A stretch of DNA of 64,000 bases from the NCBI GenBank assembly GCA_029548365.1, contig JAKPNN010000019.1, positions 31,971-95,970 of the forward strand, given 5' to 3'. The position numbers were made by a program, and so were the translations under genes. Below the pieces are notes generated by a model. It was not told the origin of the DNA. It was given only the letters and a program-made list of their open reading frames with translations, and made no database searches. This document shows, piece after piece, positions 16,545-25,220 of this stretch (position 1 is its first letter; every line of letters starts with the position of its first letter). The stretch comes from Chloroflexota bacterium (lineage in GTDB: Bacteria; Chloroflexota; Anaerolineae; Anaerolineales; Anaerolineaceae).

Positions 16545-17210
16545 TCACTTTGTAGAAGGTTGTCGGGCTTCATGAATGCACAGCAGCAATCCTGATTGAA
16601 TCGAAATACTGGCTGTGGGCGCGTTCATTTCATTGCTGATCCCGAGGGTGTTATCCGGGAACAGTGCGCCGTTATTCAGGGAATAGCGCAGGCCATCGGT
16701 GTGAACGCCGGTAACCGGTCCATTCAGCGGCAGCAGTGAGACCCGCTGACCGATTTCTCCGCGGAGTTTTGCTGATTTACGGATGAGAAAGACCTCGCTA
16801 TGCCCGTCAATCAGGCGGATATTGACATCAGCCAGGTCGGGGCGGGTGAGGAGGAAGATATTGGCAAGGGTTTGGTCCAGGCGCCCTCCCAGGGCTGCGA
16901 CCACACGGATCATGTCCGGCGCCAGTTCCAGGGCTGTGTCCAGGGCAAGGTGCAGATCGGTTTCATCTTTGTCGGTCGGGAAGGTCCGGATTTCAACCCC
17001 GACGAGGCGCAAACGCTGAACTGCGTCCGGGTCGGCAGAATCGAGGTCGCCGATCACCATGTGCGGGGTTAATCCCAGGGTTTCCAGGTGTCTTAATCCC
17101 CCATCAACGGCGATCAGATAGTCGGTATTCTGCAGGGTGGTGCGGATATTATCAGGTTCGGGAAGTTCGCCGTTAACAAACAGGAAAACTCGGATTGGGC
17201 TGTGAGTCAT
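16545..17210 (-). CDS. thiN: thiamine pyrophosphokinase
   Basis: A 221-residue thiamine pyrophosphokinase that makes TPP from imported thiamine with ATP. Family signatures in order: AVDGGLRHLETLGLTPHMVIGDLDS (about residues 34-58), FPTDKDETDLHLAL (the catalytic Asp/Lys/Glu cluster), and LGGRLDQTLANI; the C-terminal beta domain ends before residue 210. It is the first gene of the riboswitch-controlled operon. Placing the kinase before the thiamine importer lets uptake and trapping respond together to TPP. There is no separate ribosome site outside the terminator hairpin. Confidence 0.93.
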   Translation of the reverse strand: MTHSPIRVFLFVNGELPEPDNIRTTLQNTDYLIAVDGGLRHLETLGLTPHMVIGDLDSADPDAVQRLRLVGVEIRTFPTDKDETDLHLALDTALELAPDMIRVVAALGGRLDQTLANIFLLTRPDLADVNIRLIDGHSEVFLIRKSAKLRGEIGQRVSLLPLNGPVTGVHTDGLRYSLNNGALFPDNTLGISNEMNAPTASISIQSGLLLCIHEARQPSTK

Positions 17211-17244
17211 AAAAACACCCTTTCTTCCCGGAGAGGGTGTTTTT
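17211..17244 (-). terminator. riboswitch expression-platform hairpin
   Basis: Read on the minus strand, AAAAACACCCT pairs with AGGGTGTTTTT around a short loop, and the five Ts run directly into the ATG of the kinase gene. The only ribosome-site-like sequence (AAAGGG) lies in the 3' arm. The hairpin could therefore terminate transcription, hide the ribosome site, or do both. Confidence 0.8.
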
Positions 17245-17253
17245 GGTGTTGAT

Positions 17254-17345
17254 GCATCATCCCTCCGCCGGCATTATCCGGATCAGGTCTTGCGGGTCGA
17301 GGACCTGCGTCCTCCTCTCAGCCTGAAGTCTCAGGCTCCCCGTTT
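17254..17345 (-). promoter_or_regulatory. TPP riboswitch (THI element)
   Basis: On the minus strand the conserved parts of the TPP aptamer are plain: GGGGAGCC at the start, CTGAGA, ACCTGATCCGGATAATGCC and GGCGGAGGGA. They lie 45-135 bases before the kinase ATG. Ligand binding would favour the hairpin at 17211-17244 and shut off the kinase and the thiamine transporter when TPP is plentiful. Confidence 0.96.
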
Positions 17346-17363
17346 AATCAATATTCTATAGAA

Positions 17364-17393
17364 ATCTTACCCCATATAAGGGTCGCCCGTCAA
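17364..17393 (-). promoter_or_regulatory. promoter of the thiamine operon
   Basis: On the minus strand TTGACG (17388-17393) and TAAGAT (17364-17369) are 18 bases apart. Transcription would begin near 17357, about a dozen bases before the TPP aptamer. Confidence 0.6.
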
Positions 17394-17417
17394 TCCGATG
17401 ACCGGGGATGACGATTT

Positions 17418-18266
17418 TTAATCAAAGTTTGATCCTGGCTCAATGATGGTGGGTTGGGCCTCTTCCACCTTTTTCTTTCGTGCCAGCACGACGATGACAA
17501 TCACGATGACAATAACGGCGATCAGAGTCAGGCAGCACAAACAGCCAACGACGTAAGGAACCCAGTTGAAACCCTCACCCAGGTCCAGGTCGGGTAACAG
17601 GCTGCTGGATTTGATCCTGTAAACCGCCCAAAATTCAATCGGCTCGGTCAGTTTCATCAAATCTACCAATGGAATTTCCCAAACGATGACCTTGTTGGTT
17701 GGATCATAGATCGCCATGGGGTCAGCTTCAATAAATTCTTCTACGTGCAGCTCAAGCCTGTGTTTGTCTTCAGCCATGAAGGACTCGAACAAACCGAGAG
17801 AATCCTGATCAATCCCATCACCCATCTCTGAACCGTAATCCGTGGTTTGTGAGAACCGAAATGTGCCATCATTGTTATCGGTTATGGTAAAGGCAAAAGC
17901 ATCCATTTCGGCGCCCTCATCGAATTGGAATCCTTTGGTCATGTCTAACAATTCAATTTCCATGACGATGTGGAAGGCTCGATCTTCTGAGTCATAATAG
18001 CTGTTGACAGAAGCACCTTTAAGGTTTGGATCGTCAGATGTCAGATCTTCCGGGGAGACAGCAAATTCCTGTAATATTTCTTCGCGGTTGTCCTCTGCCG
18101 TTCCTTCAAAGCCCATGAAAGAGAGCATATTTTCTGAAAGGATCATTTCAACTTCATATTTACCCGAATTATCCTGGTTGTGCCATATTTTTTGAGTCAC
18201 CTGCATACAACCACTTAAGGTAAGTATCATTACTAAACTCAGAACCGCCAGCATCTTTTTATTCAT
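17418..18266 (-). CDS. LppM-like lipoprotein with C-terminal membrane anchor
   Basis: A 282-residue surface protein. The signal MNKKMLAVLSLVMILTLSGC ends in the lipid-acceptor Cys20. The mature start (MQVTQKIWHNQDNSGKYEVEMILSENML) resembles the LppM/DUF3153 beta-sandwich family, where acidic and hydroxyl residues follow a QKI-type strand. A single membrane segment rich in Val/Ile (about residues 236-264) and a charged RKKKVEEAQPT tail follow. The start is chosen at the ATG with AAGGAGG 5 bases upstream. Function unknown. It reads towards the thiamine operon but ends before that promoter. Confidence 0.75.
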   Translation of the reverse strand: MNKKMLAVLSLVMILTLSGCMQVTQKIWHNQDNSGKYEVEMILSENMLSFMGFEGTAEDNREEILQEFAVSPEDLTSDDPNLKGASVNSYYDSEDRAFHIVMEIELLDMTKGFQFDEGAEMDAFAFTITDNNDGTFRFSQTTDYGSEMGDGIDQDSLGLFESFMAEDKHRLELHVEEFIEADPMAIYDPTNKVIVWEIPLVDLMKLTEPIEFWAVYRIKSSSLLPDLDLGEGFNWVPYVVGCLCCLTLIAVIVIVIVIVVLARKKKVEEAQPTIIEPGSNFD

Positions 18267-18344
18267 TTGTAGCCTCCTTCTATAGCCCGAGAACAATAGC
18301 TAATTCCTGAGTTTATCATGATTTTGGTAAATATGACTCTTTCT

Positions 18345-18835
18345 GTAGAGGCACGCTATGCCTTGCCCCTACGGGTTGAGCGAATATTTGCCATGATCGT
18401 AAATAAAAAAACGGGCCCGGCATATGGCCATGACCGCAGGACTCCACATGGTAAGGGCACGGCACGCCGTGCCCCTACGGGTTGAGCGAATATTCGCCAT
18501 AATCGTAAATAAAAAAACTGAGCCCTGCGTATGACCATAACCGCAGGACTCCACGTGGTAAGGGCACGGCACGCCGAGCTCCTACGGGGTGAGCGAATAT
18601 TCGACATGATCGTAAATAAAAAAACGGGCTTTGCGTATGGCCTTGACCGCAGGGCTTCACATGGTAAGGGCACGGCACGCCGTGCCCCTACGGGTTGAGT
18701 GAATATTTGACATGATCGTAAGTAAAAAAACTGAGCCCGGCGTATGACCATAACCGCAGGGCTTCACATGGTAAGGGCACGGCATGACGTAACCCTGAGG
18801 TATGATAGAATATTCGTCATGATCGTAAATAATAA
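18345..18835. repeat. tandem repeat, 106-107 bp unit, about 4.6 copies
   Basis: The landmark GTAAGGGCACGG recurs at 18451, 18558, 18664 and 18771, giving spacings of 107, 106 and 107 bases; partial copies lie at both ends. Each unit holds a GC palindrome (GGGCACGGC..GCCGTGCCC), a GAGCGAATATT segment, a GATCGTAAATAAAAAAA tract and an ACCGCAGG segment. Copies differ by scattered substitutions, so the array is not newly formed. It fills most of the gap between the LppM-like gene and the ABC-2 exporter. Open frames in it follow the repeat and are unlikely to be genes. Confidence 0.92.
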
Positions 18836-18973
18836 AATTGATTATTTTTATTCAAAAACCGAAATCAGCTCCATTTCTTGCGCCAATTTACAATAATTTA
18901 ATAATTTTGATGGTAAAATATTTCTTTTTAGAAATAGCTATCAGTTATTATTTAATTCATATTGGGAGGTTTT
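18836..18973 (+). other. AT-rich leader region before the ABC-2 exporter
   Basis: About 138 AT-rich bases between the tandem array and the exporter ATPase. TAAAAT near 18913 could serve as a -10 element but no convincing -35 is spaced with it. GGGAGG lies 7 bases before the ATG at 18974. No hairpin or coding frame was recognised. Confidence 0.4.
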
Positions 18974-19918
18974 ATGCCACCGATCGTAGAAGTTATCAAT
19001 CTCGTTAAAAAGTATGGCGACCTGACCGCGGTAGACGGGATCAGCTTTACCGTGCAGGAGGGTGAAATCTTCAGCCTGTTGGGCCCCAACGGCGCCGGAA
19101 AAACTACAACGCTTTCGATTCTTTCAACCCTGTTCTCACCCACCGCCGGGGAAGCCATCATCTGCGGTCACCCGGTGACCAAAGAGCCGATGGCGGTCAA
19201 ACGAGTCATCGGTGTTGTGCCCCAGGAAATTGCCCTGTACGAAGACCTGACCGCGTTGGAAAACCTGAATTTCTGGGGGAAGATGTATGGCCTGTCCGGA
19301 CGTGACCTTTCCAGGCGCATTGACCAGGTGTTGGAGCTGACTGGCTTGAAAGAGCGTGCCAGGCAGCGCATCAAAACCTATTCCGGAGGGATGAAGCGGC
19401 GGGTTAACATTGGCGTTGGCTTGCTGCACCAACCGCGCTTGCTGTTTATGGATGAGCCCACGGTGGGGATCGATCCACAATCTCGGCGCGCCATCCTCGA
19501 TTCGGTAAAAGAACTCAACCGGGCAGGGATGACAATCCTGTACACGACGCATTATATGGAAGAAGCCCAGGAGCTTTCGGATCGGGTTGGCATTATTGAC
19601 CACGGCAAGCTGATCGCCCTGGGTACCCAGGATGAACTCACCGCCCAGGTAGGTGAGATGGATACGCTGATTCTCCATTTGGGAGAGAACGAGGATCCCA
19701 TTCACCTGGCTGAAGGACTTAAATCACTGCCGGGGGTGCTGCAGGCCAACCCCACGGACCACGAAGTGGCGATTGTCACGGCTTCTGCAGAAGAAGCGCT
19801 GGCGCCGGTTGTCTCACGAGCCAATGAGATGGGGTTTAAGATTTATTCTGTGGACATGCGAGAACCCAACCTGGAGGCTGTCTTTTTGCATTTGACCGGA
19901 CGGGCGTTAAGGGAGTGA
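18974..19918 (+). CDS. ABC-2 type exporter ATP-binding protein
   Basis: A 314-residue ATPase of the drug/lipid exporter (DrrA/CcmA-like) class: Walker A GPNGAGKT (about residues 40-47), signature YSGGMKRRVNIG, Walker B LLFMDEPTVGIDP, and switch His TTHYMEEA. A C-terminal extension of about 85 residues follows the nucleotide-binding domain. The start is the ATG after GGGAGG; the upstream TTG is not used. It overlaps no gene and is followed after 4 bases by the first of two permeases, so a heterodimeric exporter is expected. Cargo is unknown. Confidence 0.92.
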   Translation: MPPIVEVINLVKKYGDLTAVDGISFTVQEGEIFSLLGPNGAGKTTTLSILSTLFSPTAGEAIICGHPVTKEPMAVKRVIGVVPQEIALYEDLTALENLNFWGKMYGLSGRDLSRRIDQVLELTGLKERARQRIKTYSGGMKRRVNIGVGLLHQPRLLFMDEPTVGIDPQSRRAILDSVKELNRAGMTILYTTHYMEEAQELSDRVGIIDHGKLIALGTQDELTAQVGEMDTLILHLGENEDPIHLAEGLKSLPGVLQANPTDHEVAIVTASAEEALAPVVSRANEMGFKIYSVDMREPNLEAVFLHLTGRALRE

Positions 19919-19922
19919 GATC

Positions 19923-21176
19923 ATGGGCTTACGAAAGTTATTTTTAATTGCGTTTAAAGATTTACGCCTGATCTTCCGCGACCCCGCTGCCCTGATCATG
20001 ATGCTGTTAGCGCCGTTCCTGTTGACCATTGGCATGGGGGCGCTCACCGGGGGCTTCTCGGGCGGGGGTGGATCGACCTTCAGCGACATCCCTGTTGAGA
20101 TCGTCAACCTGGATGAGGGCATTTTAGGGCAAACGCTGGTGGATGTGTTCACTTCACCTGAACTGGAAGCGCTGGTTTCGCCCAGGTTATCTACGGACCT
20201 GGGCGCAGCGCAGGCGCTGGTCGATTCCAACCAGAGCGCGGCAGTGGTGTGCATCCCGGCTGGTTTCAGTGAAAGCCTCCTTTCACCCAGGACACAGGGG
20301 AGCTCTGCGGCGCCGATTGAATTTTATGCCAACCCCACCATGCCTAACAGCGCTGGCTTTCTGCGCTCCCTGGTGGACCAATTCGTCAACCAGGTGGAGA
20401 TCGGACGGGTTTCAGGTGAGGTAATTGTCACCCAGTTGCTGGAAAATGGCCTTATCTCCTACCAGCAGGCGCCGGATATCGGCGCGCAGATCGGTTATGA
20501 AATGGGGCAGGCATCCGCCACCAGCTCTTCAATTCGTATCAAGGCGGATCTTGCCGAAGGCGAAGCGCTGGAATTTAACATCCTGGCTTATATGGCGCCC
20601 AGCATGGCGCTGATGTTCCTGATGTTCACCGTCACCTATGGTGCACGCTCGCTGCTGGTGGAGGACCGGGCTGGCACCCTGCCGCGCATGTTGGTGGCGC
20701 CAACCTCCTCAGCCAGTGTGCTGGGCGGAAAATTTGCAGGGATTTTCCTCACCGCAATTGCCCAACTTACCATCTTAATTGGCGGCACATCGCTGATGTT
20801 CAGTTTGCAGTGGGGCGATACAATGGGTGTGATCCTGCTGATCCTGGCGGCTGCTTTTGGCGCGACTGGCTGGGGAGTCTTGTTCGCAGCTATCCTGAAG
20901 ACGCCGGGTCAAATTGCGGTCACCGGTTCTGCGGTGATGCTGCTGTTTGGGCTGCTGGGCGGCAGTTTTTTTGACCTGAGCATGCTGCCGGGTTGGGTGC
21001 AGATGCTGAACAAGATCACACCCAACTTTTGGGGCAACGATGGTTTTTTCATCCTTGGCATTGGCGGTCAGGTGAAAGACATCAGCACACATTTGACCGC
21101 GCTGCTGATCATGGGTGGTGTGCTGTTTGCCTTTGCTTCCATCTGGATTGGCAAACGCGGACTGGCACGAAAGTGA
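19923..21176 (+). CDS. ABC-2 type exporter permease, first subunit
   Basis: A 417-residue permease: one N-terminal membrane segment (residues about 22-42), a long extracytoplasmic domain of roughly 175 residues, then five to six membrane segments from about residue 220. The segment YGARSLLVEDRAGTLPRMLVAPTSSASVLGGK is the coupling region seen in ABC-2 permeases with large outer domains (ABC2_membrane_3). Ala/Ser-rich outer domain sequence gives no hint of cargo. It begins 4 bases after the ATPase stop and is followed within 8 bases by a homologous permease. Confidence 0.9.
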   Translation: MGLRKLFLIAFKDLRLIFRDPAALIMMLLAPFLLTIGMGALTGGFSGGGGSTFSDIPVEIVNLDEGILGQTLVDVFTSPELEALVSPRLSTDLGAAQALVDSNQSAAVVCIPAGFSESLLSPRTQGSSAAPIEFYANPTMPNSAGFLRSLVDQFVNQVEIGRVSGEVIVTQLLENGLISYQQAPDIGAQIGYEMGQASATSSSIRIKADLAEGEALEFNILAYMAPSMALMFLMFTVTYGARSLLVEDRAGTLPRMLVAPTSSASVLGGKFAGIFLTAIAQLTILIGGTSLMFSLQWGDTMGVILLILAAAFGATGWGVLFAAILKTPGQIAVTGSAVMLLFGLLGGSFFDLSMLPGWVQMLNKITPNFWGNDGFFILGIGGQVKDISTHLTALLIMGGVLFAFASIWIGKRGLARK

Positions 21177-21183
21177 GGTGGCA

Positions 21184-22377
21184 ATGAACAAGATCTGGTC
21201 CATCATACGCAAAGATATTCTCATCCGCTTCACCAGCCCTGTTGAATGGATGTTTTTCTTAATTTTGCCGATATTGTTTATCTTCATTCTCAGCGGCAGC
21301 ATCGGTATCCCTGCTGATAGCCGCCTGGACCTGATGACAGTCGACCAGGCGAATTCCCCGCTGTCAGCCTCTTTGATCGCAGAATTGGAGAAGTCCAGCT
21401 CGATCAAACCCCTGATGTCCGACCTGAAGAACGCGCTGGATAGCTTTGAGTCACGCCAGGCTTCCTCTGTGCTGATCATCCCGAAAAGCTTCACCGTCGA
21501 GGCGCTGCAGGAGGGGCAGGCAGAGCTGGAGCTCAAACAGCAACGCAATAACCTGAATGCCCTGGTGCAGCAGCAGGCAGTGCAGACTGCAGCGGGGCGC
21601 ATCAGCAGCGTGGTGGATATTGCCAATAAAAGCGTCGAGCTGGCGGAATCCCTGCAACCCTTTGCCAACGGCGTGGAGCGACAGACATTTTTTGATGAAT
21701 CCTATGCCGCTGCGCAAAACCTGATGGAATCGGCGCCCGAGCTTGTTACAACTCTGGAGGGGAAAACTGAAGACTCGATCAACTACGACCCGCGCTCCAA
21801 CAACACCGCCGGGCAGATGGTCACCTGGGTGTTCATCCCGCTGATCGGTCTTTCAGCCATGTTTGCCCTGGAGCGAACGGGTGGGACGTTGCGGCGCATC
21901 CTGGTCACGCCGACCAGCAAAGCGCTGTATATCAGCGGGACAGTGCTGGGACAGGTGTTAACTGCACTGCTGCAAATGGCGATTATGGTCACCTTTGGGG
22001 CAGTGGTGATGAAGATCAACTGGCTGCACGCCCCCCTGGCTTTGTTCCTGGTGATGCTCACATCCGTACTGGCTGCCGCCGCCCTGGGGACGATGCTGGG
22101 CACCTTTGTAAAAACCGAGGGACAGGCCAACGGCTTATCGATCCTGATTGGCATGGTGATGGCGATGATGGGCGGCTGCTGGTATCCGATTGAGCTATTC
22201 CCGCCGATGATGCGCACGGCTGCCCAGGCGCTGCCGACCTATTGGGCGATGAATGGGTTTTTGAACATCGCCGTGCGGGGACAGGGATTATCGGGCGTGC
22301 TGTTCGAAAGCGCGGTACTGCTGGGCTTCGCCCTGGTGTTCTTTGTGATCGGTGTGTGGCGATTCAGGTACGAGTAA
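21184..22377 (+). CDS. ABC-2 type exporter permease, second subunit
   Basis: A 397-residue permease with the same plan as its neighbour: first membrane segment at about residues 20-38, an outer domain with a Gln/Leu-rich, probably coiled-coil stretch (EALQEGQAELELKQQRNNLNALVQQQAVQ), then a C-terminal membrane block with ERTGGTLRRILVTPTSKALYISG as the coupling motif. The start is the ATG after GAGGTGG; the longer frame overlaps the previous gene and is rejected. The pair probably forms a heterodimer. A strong bidirectional terminator follows. Confidence 0.9.
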   Translation: MNKIWSIIRKDILIRFTSPVEWMFFLILPILFIFILSGSIGIPADSRLDLMTVDQANSPLSASLIAELEKSSSIKPLMSDLKNALDSFESRQASSVLIIPKSFTVEALQEGQAELELKQQRNNLNALVQQQAVQTAAGRISSVVDIANKSVELAESLQPFANGVERQTFFDESYAAAQNLMESAPELVTTLEGKTEDSINYDPRSNNTAGQMVTWVFIPLIGLSAMFALERTGGTLRRILVTPTSKALYISGTVLGQVLTALLQMAIMVTFGAVVMKINWLHAPLALFLVMLTSVLAAAALGTMLGTFVKTEGQANGLSILIGMVMAMMGGCWYPIELFPPMMRTAAQALPTYWAMNGFLNIAVRGQGLSGVLFESAVLLGFALVFFVIGVWRFRYE

Positions 22378-22435
22378 AGTTGGGTGGAATATTTGGTGAT
22401 AACCATCGTTTTACACTGTTCAGACCCAGTTTTCT

Positions 22436-22471
22436 AAAAAAAGGGGCTGCCTTATAACTCAGCCCCTTTTT
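22436..22471. terminator. bidirectional terminator between exporter and KDG kinase genes
   Basis: Stem AAAAAGGGGCTG / CAGCCCCTTTTT with a 10-base loop and A/T runs on both sides. It sits between two convergent genes and can end both. Confidence 0.88.
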
Positions 22472-22502
22472 CAGGTCATTATTCAGAGGGTTAAAGAATG
22501 GG

Positions 22503-23528
22503 TTATCTCTGAACCCTTCCAGAAGCATCCCCGCCCATCAAATTGAGCACATCAGCAATGCTGACAAGATTAAAATCGCCAATGATGGAATGTTTCAGGC
22601 AGCTGGCTGCCGCAGCAAACTCGAGTGCGTCCTGTTTGTCTGTGAACGCGTTCAACCCGTAGATTAAACCAGAGCAAAATGCGTCTCCACCGCCAACCCG
22701 ATCGATAATATCGCGAATCTCATAACGCGTACTGAGGTAGAACTGCTCCCGGTCATTCAAACAGCCTGCCCAACCGTTGATATCCGCACTCTGGCTTTCG
22801 CGCAGTGTTATTGCAATCAACTTCATGTCAGGATAGATTGCCAGAACCTGGTTGGTGAGTGCTTCGTATTTTGAAACGTCTAATTTGCCGCTCTCGACAT
22901 CTGCATCAACTTTAATCCCCAGTGATTTCTGGCAGTCCTCCTCGTTGGCAATGGCAACATCCACGTACTTGACCAATTCGCTCATCACCTCAGGAGCATT
23001 TTTGCCGTATTTCCACAAATTTTTACGAAAATTGAGGTCACAGGACACAGTAATGCCTTTTTCCCTGGCGGCTTTTACCGACTGAAGGGAAAGCAGCATG
23101 GCTGATTCTGAAATTGCTGGCGTGATGCCGGTGATGTGGAACCAGTTGATTCCTGAAAAAGCCTGGTCCCAATCGATATCACCGGGTTTAGCGAGGGCAA
23201 TCGCAGAGAATTCTCGATCGTACACAACCTTACTGGGGAGCTGGTTTGCGCCAGGCTCCAGGAAATAAATCCCCATCCGCCCGGCGCCACGTTGAATCCT
23301 GCTGGTATCAACGCCAAATTTCCTGATGGTCTGGACGCAGGCGTCGCCGATCGCGTTTTTAGGAAGTACCGTGAGATAGCTCACATCCATCCCGTAATTT
23401 GCCAGCGATACCGCAACATTGGCTTCCCCGCCGCCGAAGGTTGCCTCAAGCATTAACCCTTGAAACAAGCGCTCGTGGTACGGCGGTTTCAACCGCAGCA
23501 TGATCTCGCCAAAGGTTAGGAATTTCAT
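22503..23528 (-). CDS. kdgK: 2-dehydro-3-deoxygluconate kinase (PfkB family)
   Basis: A 341-residue ribokinase-family sugar kinase. The N-terminal [15 protein letters not shown] (about residues 32-46) and the C-terminal [17 protein letters not shown], with the catalytic Asp, are the two PfkB signatures. With the KDPG aldolase 11 bases upstream it completes phosphorylation and cleavage of 2-keto-3-deoxygluconate to pyruvate and glyceraldehyde 3-phosphate. TAAGGAG precedes the ATG. It is the last gene of a seven-gene catabolic cluster. A closely related keto-acid sugar could also be the substrate. Confidence 0.87.
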   Translation of the reverse strand: MKFLTFGEIMLRLKPPYHERLFQGLMLEATFGGGEANVAVSLANYGMDVSYLTVLPKNAIGDACVQTIRKFGVDTSRIQRGAGRMGIYFLEPGANQLPSKVVYDREFSAIALAKPGDIDWDQAFSGINWFHITGITPAISESAMLLSLQSVKAAREKGITVSCDLNFRKNLWKYGKNAPEVMSELVKYVDVAIANEEDCQKSLGIKVDADVESGKLDVSKYEALTNQVLAIYPDMKLIAITLRESQSADINGWAGCLNDREQFYLSTRYEIRDIIDRVGGGDAFCSGLIYGLNAFTDKQDALEFAAAASCLKHSIIGDFNLVSIADVLNLMGGDASGRVQR

Positions 23529-23539
23529 TTTTATTCTCC

Positions 23540-24502
23540 TTACTTTTGCAGAAGGTGGATAGCGAAACCGCCAAATTCATCGCGCAAATACACGGCAACC
23601 ATCGAGTCGCCCTTGTATTTGGCGGTTTCCATGTCAACTTCAAAGCCGCGCTTTGCCAGGTAATGCACGGCTCTTGTGATGTTGTTGGTCTTAATGGCGA
23701 TATGACCCATCTCGCCGAGGTATTTTGATTTCATAACTTCGATACCAGGGCTGGCAAAGTTTGAGCTATTGCCTTCCTTGGTGGCAAAACCGAAAGCAGA
23801 CTCAAATTGCTTGCACACCTGCAGGGATTCATCGGCAGTGTCCAGATTAATACCAACGTGGGCCAGTTCAAACCCCAGCAGGATGTCGATGGCTTGTTTG
23901 ACTACTTCTGTGATCGCGCTAAAATTGTGATTGACAATATCAGCCGTTTTACACAACCAACCTCCACCAACAGCGTGGATGAATGGTTTACTCGCATATT
24001 CTGAGAGATTATCATTATTAACGCCGCCTGTGGGAATGAAATTAACGCCGACAGATTTAAATGGGCCGTTTAAAGCATTCATTGCAGCAACAGCGCCGTA
24101 GACATTGGATGGGAAGAATTTAACGGTGTTCACTCCCAGCGCCAGCGCCTGTTGGATTTCTGTCGGTGTGACGCAGCCGGGCGTAACGGCAACATCATGT
24201 TCCACACACCAGGCCACTATTTCAGCGTCAAAACCAGGAGAAACGATGAACTGAGCGCCGGCTTCAGCCGCTTCAATGCATTTTTCTAATGACAAAATTG
24301 TACCTGCGCCAACCAGCATTTCAGGCACAGATGCGCGTACGTTTCTGATTGCCTCGATGCCCGCCGCTGTGCGCATAGTGATCTCCATGATGTCCAATCC
24401 ACCAGCCAACAGCGCCCGAGCAGCTGGAACCGCGTCTTCTACTTTGTCGATGACGACAACAGGGACGAGTCCAGCTTTTCCGATTCTTTCAATTACATTC
24501 AT
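23540..24502 (-). CDS. KDPG/KHG aldolase with C-terminal VOC (glyoxalase-like) domain
   Basis: A 320-residue fusion. Residues 1 to about 208 are a class I KDPG/4-hydroxy-2-oxoglutarate aldolase: the catalytic Glu lies in IMEITMRT, and the Schiff-base Lys in NTVKFFPSN (about residue 130). Residues 212-320 form a VOC-type metal-binding fold ([34 protein letters not shown]). The second domain may bind a metal or tune specificity; its role is unknown. AGAGGT precedes the ATG. It lies between an RraA-like aldolase gene and the KDG kinase. Confidence 0.88.
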   Translation of the reverse strand: MNVIERIGKAGLVPVVVIDKVEDAVPAARALLAGGLDIMEITMRTAAGIEAIRNVRASVPEMLVGAGTILSLEKCIEAAEAGAQFIVSPGFDAEIVAWCVEHDVAVTPGCVTPTEIQQALALGVNTVKFFPSNVYGAVAAMNALNGPFKSVGVNFIPTGGVNNDNLSEYASKPFIHAVGGGWLCKTADIVNHNFSAITEVVKQAIDILLGFELAHVGINLDTADESLQVCKQFESAFGFATKEGNSSNFASPGIEVMKSKYLGEMGHIAIKTNNITRAVHYLAKRGFEVDMETAKYKGDSMVAVYLRDEFGGFAIHLLQK

Positions 24503-24524
24503 TTCAACCTCTTTGGTGATTCAC

Positions 24525-25190
24525 TTAGAATGAACCGTATTTCTTCTCGGCGTCAACTGCAGACATTCCACGTTCAATCGCCTCTCGGGTGTCTTTTTCT
24601 CCACGTACTTTCTCCAGTGTGACGGTGATTGCTTTGTCTTCGATTTCTTTAGGGATCACGACAACGCCGTCGATATCACCAAAAATCAGATCACCGGGGC
24701 GAATCAGGATATTTCCAATTTCAACCGGAACGCCGTAGCGAATGACCTGGTTGCGAAACAATGAGCCCTGGGCATCTCGCCCCATACAGAACACAGGAAA
24801 ATCCTGCTCTAACACCTGGCGCGTATCGCGGATATAGCCATCAATTACAGCACCCACCGCTCCCCTGCGTTTGATGGTTGCGGTCATGATTTCGCCAAAG
24901 TAGCTGCAGCGGCGGTCTCCGCCTGTTACGATGTAAACCTCGTCCTCGCTGATATTGTCAATCGCCTCAGTCAGTAATCCCAGGGGTTTCTCTTGTTCAC
25001 CATACACATCGCAAATGATGGTCGGGAATGCACGTCCCACCATCACATCTGTAAGACGAATCGATTGGATAACGTTAGGAAGATAAATATGGCTGTAGCC
25101 CAAGGTATCCATCATGTCGCAGATGACGCCGGTGTACAGCTCTTCCTTTATTATCTTGAATAATTCTTTATCATTTTTCCACTCACTCAT
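24525..25190 (-). CDS. RraA-family aldolase/dimethylmenaquinone methyltransferase-like protein
   Basis: About 221 residues of the RraA/HMG-aldolase fold. The motif VGAVIDGYIRDTRQVLEQDFPVFCMG and the segment PGDLIFGDIDGVVVIPKE are the metal- and substrate-binding parts of 4-hydroxy-4-methyl-2-oxoglutarate-type aldolases. In this catabolic cluster an aldolase acting on a branched or carboxylated keto-acid is more likely than RNase E control. The start is placed at the second ATG (25190) because GGAG is upstream of it; the first ATG at 25202 is possible. Confidence 0.82.
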   Translation of the reverse strand: MSEWKNDKELFKIIKEELYTGVICDMMDTLGYSHIYLPNVIQSIRLTDVMVGRAFPTIICDVYGEQEKPLGLLTEAIDNISEDEVYIVTGGDRRCSYFGEIMTATIKRRGAVGAVIDGYIRDTRQVLEQDFPVFCMGRDAQGSLFRNQVIRYGVPVEIGNILIRPGDLIFGDIDGVVVIPKEIEDKAITVTLEKVRGEKDTREAIERGMSAVDAEKKYGSF

Positions 25191-25220
25191 TTTAAGCTCC
25201 ATTTCTAATCTAATTGATGT

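Noticed and set aside
17400..17520. TPP riboswitch control of the LppM-like gene
   Set aside because: The aptamer lies downstream of that gene's stop and faces the thiamine operon.
18356..18751. Reading frame of 131 codons on the minus strand
   Set aside because: It lies wholly in the 106-107 bp tandem array, repeats with the array, has no ribosome site, and its phase shifts are set by unit length.
20775..21668. 297-codon frame opposite the exporter permeases
   Set aside because: Shadow of two real genes; spans their junction and lacks a start signal.
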